This document shows positions 58,970 to 64,000 of a stretch of DNA of 64,000 bases, piece by piece. The DNA is from Eunapius fragilis (lineage: Eukaryota > Porifera > Demospongiae > Spongillida > Spongillidae). Where the stretch lies: contig OY811989.1 of the NCBI GenBank assembly GCA_963681505.1, forward strand, positions 3,585,854 through 3,649,853, given 5' to 3'. The number at the start of each line of letters is the position of its first letter. The stretch's first letter is position 1. The position numbers and the translations under genes are program-made. Below the pieces are notes generated by a model. That model was not told the origin of the DNA. It saw only the letters and a program-made list of their open reading frames with translations, and ran no database searches.

Positions 58970-59978
58970 TCACCAAAAAAAACTTGACTGGGCAAAATTT
59001 CATATTCATTCCTGACAGGTTTGTGCACACTAAAGAGAACAAACTGCCGACATTTGGACTATTTTAGTAGATCTAATTTATCGAGCGTAGCTACATAATC
59101 AGCATGTACAATCAACGAGCAATCTGAACTCCTAGATCTGCCACCATTCCCATGTCATTACATATTCGTAGTCTTAACCAGTGACCCTACACACACACAC
59201 ATGTACACCGACACGTGCATCACACATATATAAATATAGGGTGTTTCTCAAAGTGACTCTGCCTCACCCGAAGTGAACTCCCCAGTGAAGAGAGCATGCG
59301 TCTCCATCTTGCCCAGGGTGTTTTCAATGAAGAACATGATGTCTCGCTGAGCAAATGGATCAAGTGATGTGATGCCAGCAATGATGTCTTCATTAGGCTT
59401 CTTCTGCACTGCCATGCACAAGAAGATGACAAGAACCTGGGAGTTCAAAAAAAAGAGAGCTGTCAGCCCTAAAGGCCAGCTTACGCAATAATTTTATTGA
59501 TAAGTTACCCTTCCTATTTGTTCGGAGTCGCCTTGTGACAGGACTTGGAGATCGAGAAACTTGCTTGGATCACAGTCACAGAACTCTAAGGTAGAGCCGT
59601 GCATAGAGCGGAATGCCATATGCACCTGCAATACTTTACGCTTACCCTCCAAAACTTCGAGCAGACAATCCCATGGATTGCTAGAGCTTGTTGCCTGAAG
59701 TTCGGGGATTCTGCATGCGGTGAAGGCACGAAGTAAAACGGCAGCGAATGGTTTTGCTAATGAAGCGCGGTCGCCTAATGTGCGCCAATAAACCTACATC
59801 TTCTGCATTCGCTTTAGAAGTAACTCCCCAGAGGCGAGTTCCTCCAGACACGAGCAGGGTATCGAATCATCTATCTGGTTGATCTTTTAATGAGAAAGTT
59901 AAATTAGCGACTTCGGTCGGGACGTATAGAAGTAAAACTTACCCACTTCACCAGAGACTCGGCCCTGGCTTTATCCAT
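37554..59978 (-). CDS. NUMA1: NUMA1-like nuclear mitotic apparatus protein, about 26 exons
   Basis: Spindle-pole/cortical protein that, in known animals, links LGN/GPSM2 and dynein to microtubules. Exons read from splice borders and frame: 59943-59978, 59798-59883, 59509-59710, 59268-59436, 58580-58833, 58072-58207, 57887-58004, 55906-56017, 55710-55847, 55422-55649, 54735-54893, 53876-54073, 53504-53671, 53325-53450, 52105-52737, 51778-51978, 51638-51715, 51112-51174, 49577-49747, 41411-41497, 41242-41355, 41080-41184, 40887-40991, 39647-39826, 39346-39513, 37554-39074. Phases agree throughout; every intron after exon 8 is phase 0. The product is about 1,850 residues (human NuMA is about 2,100): N-terminal hook/CH-like domain, very long coiled coil, C-terminal NuMA-specific region. 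Identification rests on the C-terminal motif and architecture. A missed exon in the 8-kb intron 19 is possible. Confidence 0.82.
40564..40886. other. NUMA1-like intron 23, single-copy part
   Basis: Intron DNA just outside the triplication. No repeat or gene recognised. Confidence 0.5.
41756..43170 (+). pseudogene. RAG1/Transib-like transposase fossil (partial)
   Basis: Broken ORFs in the sense opposite to the host gene, inside intron 19. Ordered blocks resemble the RAG1/Transib core. There is a helical N-part ending LPTHYKLMQHKNAIMP, then RARDGLDGSGRHSVYNQQG (compare CDGMGDVSEKHG around the first catalytic Asp of RAG1) and MWMWVPLQL. Next come GRGGAFCVLCSY with EDDAC (compare GSVYICTLC), PILHTILRGLDYCLKLVHKL, and TGNIARKLLFDPSKRHVL with VDCIP (compare [22 protein letters not shown]). 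It stops before the region of the last catalytic Glu. Several stops and frameshifts: inactive. Confidence 0.5.
43171..43840. other. NUMA1-like intron 19, unassigned part
   Basis: No gene recognised. A poly-C run lies at 43,842-43,861, just beyond it. Confidence 0.35.
44008..44740 (+). repeat. Triplicated 233-bp segment with kelch-like coding
   Basis: Three tandem copies starting near 44,009, 44,242 and 44,475. Each encodes GRAVWGGLDGAFVLNEAS, WERVADGVRLGATLAMCG, ELMSVGGMEDGSI, then WTSMSNMLVECMYPCVVS. The W/GG/M..M....YP pattern is like a kelch propeller blade. 233 is not a multiple of 3, so the frame changes between copies and a continuous propeller cannot be read. Likely a fragment of a kelch gene, tandemly duplicated after decay. 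Confidence 0.65.
44810..45195 (+). pseudogene. Retroelement gag-like fragment
   Basis: Contains RLVRKIQPGKYINFDCLL-type sequence, then VVDFSSWMEAWKVFLAIQVQ, LVKYQAIVTQLFTSYPVG and KYDSSFR/L. This series of blocks occurs in proteins of repetitive elements in sponges and corals. The frame shifts near 44,990. Family assignment is tentative. Confidence 0.45.
45440..45985 (+). pseudogene. Unknown gene-like fragment with possible splice sites
   Basis: Segments RVDSEHNSKIVNLVAAEFNS, TYKRTLKRALKDEGASQRTM (before GTACGT) and ALGEKLTSEEERLL (after TTGCAG), then MSEEETDDEDPQTLKHRRPS and WHLEQFSELIDAL. Acidic then WxxxxxxxLI patterns are seen next to transposase genes in some invertebrates. I do not recognise the family, and an in-frame stop occurs. 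Confidence 0.3.
46290..48590 (+). mobile_element. R2/NeSL-like non-LTR retrotransposon, 5'-truncated and frameshifted
   Basis: RT blocks in order: STVTLIHKGGEPAEMRSWRPISL (46,440-46,510), AQRGFLAFEGCAEHN, LTWLDIRKAFPSV, RGVKQGCPLSPILFNIVLEG, and LAYADDICVTT (46,985) with the YADD active site. The thumb follows (QTFGGLGIPSAEDEAHVARA). A C-terminal CRKCGREQETLAHVLNHC knuckle comes next, then LTIISPDESSNIIAEVGCLF and a KYQSL/KYTSV stretch, which fits the restriction-like endonuclease of R2/NeSL/CRE elements. Several frameshifts make it dead. It lies antisense in intron 19 of the NuMA gene. Confidence 0.8.
48591..49576. other. NUMA1-like intron 19, proximal part
   Basis: A (GT)n microsatellite occupies about 48,909-48,942. 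No exon or other repeat recognised. Confidence 0.4.
49780..51060. repeat. Minisatellite in NUMA1-like intron 18 (GTGTGTAAAGTGTGATGAGT)
   Basis: About 1.3 kb of interleaved short units: TGTGTAAAGTGTGATGAGTG, GGAAGGTGTTCAAG, TCATGTGTTTAAGTGAGTGG. In the right part it shifts to TGATGAGTGGTAGGTGTG. The unit length varies and there is higher-order alternation. It sits between exon 19 and exon 18. Confidence 0.85.
52105..52737 (-). CDS. NUMA1: NUMA1-like exon 15: longest coiled-coil exon
   Basis: 211 codons with an internal repeat of about 14-20 residues built on EQLQxEHxxxxxQL (for example IGQLQKEHELSIGQLQAEHE). It is uninterrupted heptad-type sequence with high Q/E/K/L and no proline. It forms the middle of the NuMA rod. 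Borders: CATGCAG acceptor and GTGAGC donor. Confidence 0.8.
52798..53050. mobile_element. MITE with about 46-bp terminal inverted repeats (intron 14)
   Basis: Left end TATATATGGGATCGTGGCAG then TGAAAAGGGCCCTAGCACAT; the right end is its inverse (CTAGGTCCCTTTTCGCTGCC, TCGACCCCATATATA). About 250 bp, non-coding. A decayed relative in opposite orientation lies at 58,272-58,490. Confidence 0.75.
54600..54728. repeat. CATA microsatellite with duplicated splice-donor flank
   Basis: (CATA)n near 54,670-54,705, flanked by two copies of TATAGATACCCCCCACACGC plus ATGTACTTA. The right copy runs into the donor of exon 11 (GTAAGTACATGCG on the minus strand). The left copy has ATAAGTACATGCG, so the intron start has been duplicated without a second strong donor. 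Confidence 0.7.
54900..55421. other. NUMA1-like intron 10
   Basis: Intron DNA between exons 11 and 10. No repeat or gene recognised. Confidence 0.5.
56080..57470. repeat. 20-bp minisatellite in NUMA1-like intron 7 (CACCACCCCACCTTGCCCTC)
   Basis: About 65 copies of a 20-bp unit with two kinds of variants (CATC for CTCA, and shortened units lacking the CACCAC part). It is preceded by a poly-C run at 56,082-56,104. On the transcribed sense strand of the host gene it reads GGTGGTGAGGGCAAGGTGGG. Because 20 is not a multiple of three and the unit lacks stops, all plus frames stay open for about 460-560 codons; this is not evidence of coding. Confidence 0.95.
58272..58490. mobile_element. Decayed MITE related to 52,798-53,050 (intron 5)
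   Basis: Shares GTAATTAAAAATTCAGGCCACTGTAACTCC and GGACTAATTTCCAGTG blocks (inverse of the 52.8-kb copy). It has lost clear terminal repeats, although GGGGACCTA and TTTTCACAGCAACGAT remain. Confidence 0.55.
58916..58970. repeat. Adjacent long G-run and C-run (intron 4)
   Basis: About 22 G followed by CTTAA and about 27 C. The two runs could pair as a hairpin, or form quadruplex and i-motif structures. The length is probably unstable. Confidence 0.9.
59268..59978 (-). CDS. NUMA1: NUMA1-like exons 1-4: N-terminal hook/CH-like domain
   Basis: ATG at 59,978 starts MDKARAESLVKW, split by GTAAGT. Exon 2 gives INQIDDSIPCSCLEELASGE, exon 3 includes NPWDCLLEVLEGKRKVLQ, and exon 4 gives VLVIFLCMAVQKKPNEDIIA and RDIMFFIENTLGKM. 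The pattern (short W-containing start, helix bundle, LxxxFLCxAVxxKxxE) resembles the NuMA/HOOK N-terminal domain that contacts dynein light intermediate chain. Phases are 0, 2, 0 and 1 at the exon ends. Confidence 0.75.
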
Positions 59979-60106
59979 TGTTGCTTTCCGCCGGCTGCTA
60001 AATTCAAATTCAAAAGATTTCCACGCTGTGCGGTTCACGCATGCGCATGACGCTAATTAGACCTAATATATACTCTTAATGCTATGAAAATTACAGAGCG
60101 GGAAAG
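59979..60106. promoter_or_regulatory. 128-bp bidirectional promoter between NUMA1-like and HMMR-like genes
   Basis: The two start codons are 128 bp apart and point outwards, so both 5' UTRs and the core promoter must overlap here or lie in the gene bodies. Visible elements: TTTCCGCC (59,985-59,992, E2F-like), a direct repeat TTCAAATTCAAA (60,003-60,014; TTTGAA on the minus strand is the CHR motif of mitotic genes) and CGCATGCGCA (60,038-60,047, NRF1-like). Motif matches are by eye; function is inference. Confidence 0.6.
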
Positions 60107-60588
60107 ATGTTCTCTAAACTTCCTAGGTTTAAGGAAACAGGTTTGCGGTTGATGGTGTCGCTAGAGTACAAGTTTCATTCATTTCACCTCACTTAGTTTC
60201 GGACCTCCCTCCTGTTGGTGCTTACGACGTGAAATGGCACGACACAAGTACTGGACCCGCTACCTTTGACAGAAGCGGGAGGTTCCAACCACCGCAGAGT
60301 AAAGGTACCGAAATTTTTCCACCTTGGTTAGCTATTGAGTTAGTTTACCCATAGATGGGTCTGGCAACTGTGATTCAAATGACTCCTCGTCTGTGGATGG
60401 TACCTCTCCTGTGCGTGAGCGTCTATTATTATTTGGCGTATTGTATATATATGATACCTTTTCGATGACCAAAGGCACCCAGCGTCACGTCTGGCCCAGT
60501 GAGACCAAGGCAAAAAAGTTCAACCAAGACGAAAGGAACACCGGCAACTGATGCTGGCGCCGCCAAAATCGCCGAACTCGAAAAGGAG
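60107..60588 (+). CDS. HMMR: HMMR (RHAMM)-like gene, first exons, cut by the window end
   Basis: Exon 1 60,107-60,140 (MFSKLPRFKET, donor GTTTGC) and exon 2 60,197-60,304 join in phase 1. They encode VSDLPPVGAYDVKWHDTSTG then PATFDRSGRFQPPQSK. This matches the human HMMR N-terminus (FPKAPLKRFND, SPGAYDVK, GPVSFQKSQRFK), a region found at the start of this spindle-pole coiled-coil protein. Exon 3 (about 60,355-60,399 or 60,414; DGSGNCDSNDSSSVDG) and exon 4 (from about 60,475 or 60,483 to 60,588; TKTKGTPATDAGAAKIAELE) are likely, but their joining phase is unresolved. Later coiled-coil exons were not found before 64,000. Confidence 0.7.
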
Positions 60589-60629
60589 GTGAGGGTTATT
60601 GGCAGAAAGATGGGACCAGCCCCCTTTAG

Positions 60630-60690
60630 TGTGTGCGTGCGTGTGTGCGTGTGTGTGTGTGTGTGTGTGTGCGTGTGTGTGTGCGTGTTA
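60630..60690. repeat. (GT)n microsatellite
   Basis: GTGTGCGTGCGTGTGTGTG-type run just downstream of the HMMR-like exon 4. Confidence 0.9.
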
Positions 60691-61070
60691 CGATGGCAAC
60701 AGTTCCTGGGGAGCTATTTCAAGTAGCTGTGTAGTCATACCAAGGTTGCTGTAGAAGGGAGCAACAGTTTACTTTGCTCTGCACACCCCACACACACTCA
60801 CACACACAATGGGGAATAGATGGCATGAAAGGGTCATTGGTTTGCTCCTATGTATGTCAAGCACTCAATGCATTATGGGGTTCCTGAGACCGTATGGTAA
60901 TACATATGTATTATTGTCAGCTGGAGTATGTTGGGAATATGGAGTCACACACATTTTACACGTGCATGTATTGGTGTATGTTGCAACCTATAAATCATGA
61001 TGGAAGTGACCCCGTACAAAAGCATTCAGGATGGTCTATGTCTGTTAATGTCACGCTTTGTAATTGAACA

Positions 61071-61586
61071 ATCCTCAAGCTGTGCAATTGGCCAGGTTGC
61101 TGTCAGCCACATGTGTGTGGTGTGCTAAGCCTCAAGCTGTGCAATTGGCCAGGTTGCTATCAGCCACATGTGTGCGGTGTGTTAAGCCTCAAGCTGTGCA
61201 ATTGGCCAGGTTGCTATCAGCCACATGTGTGCGGTGTGTTAAGCCTCAAGCTGTGCAATTGGCCAGGTTGCTATCAGCCACATGTGTGCAGTGTGCTAAG
61301 CCTCAAGCTGTGCAGTTGGCCAGGTTGCTATCAGCCACATGTGTGTGGTGTGCTAAGCCTCAAGCTGTGCAGTTGGCCAGGTTGCTATCAGCCACATGTG
61401 TGCAGTGTGCTAAGCCTCAAGCTGTGCAGTTGGCCAGGTTGCTATCAGCCACATGTGTGTGGTGTGCTAAGCCTCAAGCTGTGCAATTGGCCAGGTTGCT
61501 ATCAGCCACATGTGTGCGGTGTGCTAAGCCTCAAGCTGTGCAGTTGGCCAGGTTGCTATCAGCCACATGTGTGCGGTGTGCTAAGC
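61071..61586. repeat. 57-bp minisatellite, 9 copies
   Basis: Unit starts CCTCAAGCTGTGCAATTGGC and ends GGTGTGCTAAG. 57 bp is 19 codons, so two plus frames stay open (PQAVQLARLLSATCVRCAK). Few differences between copies. It lies in the presumed HMMR intron. Confidence 0.95.
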
Positions 61587-61767
61587 ATCGTTGTATTGAC
61601 ATGCTGATAGTTGGAATGTGCACAGTCTATTATAAAGTAGGCCTGATTTTGTAAGAATTTATTGTGACCCCGCTTAAGACTAGAAGATACTGTTCCCAAA
61701 TTGATGAACATCTAGGCAACAAAATCTCAATCTCATAAGCTTCTGGTTTTGTATGTCATTTAAATAA

Positions 61768-61895
61768 AAAGCTGGTTTCGCATCATTAATTCCATGATCA
61801 TCAAATTAATCCCATATTCTCTGAAGATGTGATGTGAAATCAATTTCACATCACATCTTCAGAGGACGGGGTTAATGATATGAAACCAACTTTCT
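61768..61895. repeat. Perfect-centre palindrome / foldback
   Basis: GAAGATGTGATGTGAAAT and its reverse complement ATTTCACATCACATCTTC flank a single base. Outer arms (AAAGCTGGTTTCGCATCATT against AATGATATGAAACCAACTTT) extend the inverted repeat. A small foldback MITE is likely. Confidence 0.7.
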
Positions 61896-61904
61896 ACTTT
61901 CTTC

Positions 61905-62150
61905 TATACACAGCCTCCAGCATACAGTGTAGCCTCCTGCACACAGCCTCCAGCATACAGTGTAGCCTCCTGCACACAGCCTCCAGCATACAGTGTAGCC
62001 TCCTGCACACAGCCTCCCAGCATACAGTGTAGCCTCCTGCACACAGCGTCCAGCATACAGTGTAGCCTCCTGCACACAGCCTCCAGCATACAGTGTAGCC
62101 TCCTGCACACAGCCTCCACCATACAGTGTAGCCTCCTGCACACAGCATAT
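61905..62150. repeat. 33-bp minisatellite, 7-8 copies
   Basis: Unit CCTCCTGCACACAGCCTCCA plus GCATACAGTGTAG. 33 bp is 11 codons, which opens three minus frames; not considered coding. Confidence 0.95.
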
Positions 62151-62869
62151 AGCACGTGTGTCTTCCTGGTGAGCATGCACTGTGTTTAGGTGCATGGGGA
62201 CAAATATAGTTTACTGCTAAATGTTTTTGTTAGAATTTAGTGTAAACAAACACCACATCCTGAAAGCATCACAAATATGGGTTCTTGCACTGACCATAGT
62301 GTCTCATACTTCGATATAGCCTTTTTTGGTGTCACTGGTGCTGTCACTGGTGTAACCATGTAACTAAGAACCATAGCATCAGATAGTGGTGAGTGGATAA
62401 GGACAGATAGAATGATGGTGCTTAGTCATGTGACTGCATTCATGGTGGTCATGTGATCTCAAATCCTTAGGTGCTGCAATTAGTTGTTACATAAACATTG
62501 CTTAATTTGCATGTAGATGGACCCACTGGTCATCCAAGTCCTGCCTACTAGATTAGAATCAGAGGTGGCTTACTCCTCCATCAAAGAGGTCTTCCTTACC
62601 TACCATTAACCACCAAACCAGTTGAAGAGTTTAGGTACAACATATATAGGGGAAAGGGGCAGGCTCGCCGGGGGGGGGGGGGGGGGGGGGGGGGAATGTA
62701 GTGCACGAGTTAACTGACTCACCTTCCTATCCACATGTATGATATAAATGATATTCTAAACCTGTACACACATAAGCTTGTCCTCCTCGAACAGATAGCA
62801 CCCTCTCTGGGGTTCTACCCCAATACCCACTACCATATCATGGCCAGCAGGTGTGCAGACCAACCCAGC
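62151..62869. other. Presumed HMMR intron, unassigned
   Basis: Poly-G run at about 62,671-62,694. No exon with clear coiled-coil coding recognised. Confidence 0.35.
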
Positions 62870-63895
62870 TACTTACTTACCACTGGTCCTGCTGGCTTGG
62901 TAGCACCCAGCTGCTTACCACTGGTCCCTGCTGGCTTAGTAGCACCCAGCTGCTTACCACTGGTCCCTGCTGGCTTGGTAGCACCCAGCTACTTACCACT
63001 GATCCCTGCTGGCTTGGTAGCACCCAGCTACTTACCACTGGTCCCTGCTGGCTTGGTAGCACCCTGCTGTTTATCACTGGTCCCTGCTGGCTTGGTAGCA
63101 CCCAGCTACTTACCACTGGTCCCTGCTGGCTTGGTAGCACCCAGCTGCTTAACACTGGTCCCTGCTGGCTTGGTAGCACCCAGCTGCTTACCACTGGTCC
63201 CTGCTGGCTTGGTAGCACCCAGCTGCTTACCACTGGTTCCTGCTGGCTTGGTAGCACCCAGCTGCTTACCAACTGGTGCTGGCTTGGTAGCACCCTGCTG
63301 CTCATCATTGTTCCCAATGGTAGCACCCAGCTGCTTACCACTGGTCCCTGCTGGCTTGGTAGCACCCAGCTGCCTACCACTGGTCCCTGCTGGCTTGGTA
63401 GCACCCAGCTGCTTACCACTGGTCCCTGCTGGCTTGGTAGCACCCAGCTGCTTACCACTGGTCCCTGCTGGCTTGGTAGCACCCAGCTGCTTACCACTGG
63501 TTCCTGCTGGCTTGGTAGCACCCAGCTGCTTACCAACTGGTGCTGGCTTGGTAGCACCCTGCTGCTCATCATTGTTCCCAATGGTAGCACCCAGCTGCTT
63601 ACCACTGGTCCCTGCTGGCTTGGTAGCACCCAGCTGCCTACCACTGGTCCCTGCTGGCTTGGTAGCACCCAGCTGCTTACCACTGGTCCCTGCTGGCTTG
63701 GTAGCACCCAGCTGCCTACCACTGGTCCCTGCTGGCTTGGTAGCACCCAGCTGCTTACCACTGGTCCCTGCTGGCTTGGTAGCACCCAGCTACTTACCAC
63801 TGGTCCCTGCTGGCTTGGTAGCACCCAGCTGCTTACCACTGGTCCCTGCTGGCTTGGTAGCACCCAGCTGCTTACCACTGGTCCCTGCTGCCTGT
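62870..63895. repeat. 39-bp minisatellite with 264-bp higher-order repeat
   Basis: About 26 copies of a 39-bp unit (GCTTGGTAGCACCCAGCTGC, TTACCACTGGTCCCTGCTG). A distinctive variant pair (ACCAACTGGTGCTGG then CATTGTTCCCAATGG) occurs at 63,271 and again at 63,535, giving a 264-bp higher-order period. Two plus frames and one minus frame stay open for more than 340 codons because 39 is a multiple of three. Confidence 0.95.
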
Positions 63896-64000
63896 GCCCT
63901 CTAGTGAACAAATTGTTGATGATGAACCAGTTCAGACTATACCTGGTGTCATGGGGTGCATTCCAGGGGAAGCATTAACCCCATATAAGTTACGAATGGT

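Noticed and set aside
60589-60726. HMMR-like exon 4 reading on through VRVIGRKMGP into Val/Cys repeats
   Set aside because: A good donor (GTGAGG) ends the exon at 60,588, and the read-through enters a GT microsatellite; the resemblance of VRV to human IRV is probably coincidence, though not excluded.
61064-61654. 196- and 164-codon ORFs with 19-residue repeats
   Set aside because: Translation of the 57-bp minisatellite in two frames; no start context or homology.
61071-62150. CRISPR-like arrays
   Set aside because: Units are directly tandem with no unique spacers, and the context is eukaryotic.
62735-63978. ORFs of 344-389 codons on both strands (VAPSCLPLVPAGL, STQLLTTGPCWLG and SWVLPSQQGPVVS repeats)
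   Set aside because: Products of a 39-bp tandem repeat open in several frames at once; composition unlike any HMMR region.
1-64000. tRNA or rRNA genes
   Set aside because: No cloverleaf, A/B box pair or rRNA core sequence was noticed on either strand; a dedicated scan was not possible.

Overview
The window is eukaryotic and animal. It contains intron-split genes with GT/AG borders, C2H2 zinc-finger genes with H/TGEKP-type linkers, a spindle-protein gene with about 26 exons, Ty3/gypsy, R2-like and other non-LTR retroelements, many small DNA transposons and many poly-G/poly-C runs. The LINE fragments and the small scale of the introns resemble what I know from sponges, or another early-branching marine invertebrate. 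That placement is inference; nothing here fixes the species.

Layout. (1) 1-3 kb: a 3 x 51 bp repeat, a perfect hairpin MITE, then an intronless, GC-rich FAD-dependent monooxygenase gene (kynurenine 3-monooxygenase-like) with a C-terminal membrane anchor. (2) 3-10 kb: a minisatellite, a larger relative of the hairpin MITE, a diverged copy of the zinc-finger 5' exon region, and two decayed Ty3/gypsy elements on the minus strand. (3) 10.0-40.56 kb: a tandem triplication (unit 1 10.0-20.17 kb, unit 2 20.17-32.93 kb, unit 3 32.93-40.56 kb). Each unit carries a gypsy gag remnant, a C2H2 zinc-finger gene on + and the last three exons of a NUMA1-like gene on -. (4) 40.6-60.0 kb: the rest of the NUMA1-like gene on -, whose first exon is at 59,978. 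A large intron holds a RAG1/Transib-like transposase fossil, a triplicated kelch-like segment, a gag-like piece and an R2-like LINE. Other introns hold long minisatellites. (5) 60.1 kb to the end: the start of an HMMR (RHAMM)-like gene on +, head-to-head with NUMA1 across only 128 bp, followed by three minisatellites.

The central biology is a divergent pair of mitotic-spindle genes. NuMA links LGN/GPSM2 and dynein to microtubules at spindle poles and cell cortex, and HMMR is a spindle-pole microtubule protein that acts with NuMA in vertebrates. The 3' end of the NuMA gene has been copied twice together with a neighbouring zinc-finger gene. Only the copy contiguous with the upstream exons (unit 3) gives a clean in-frame NuMA end, whereas the zinc-finger gene is intact in units 1 and 2 and broken in unit 3. 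Mobile elements shared by units 2+3 on the left and units 1+2 on the right show that the middle unit is a recombinant.
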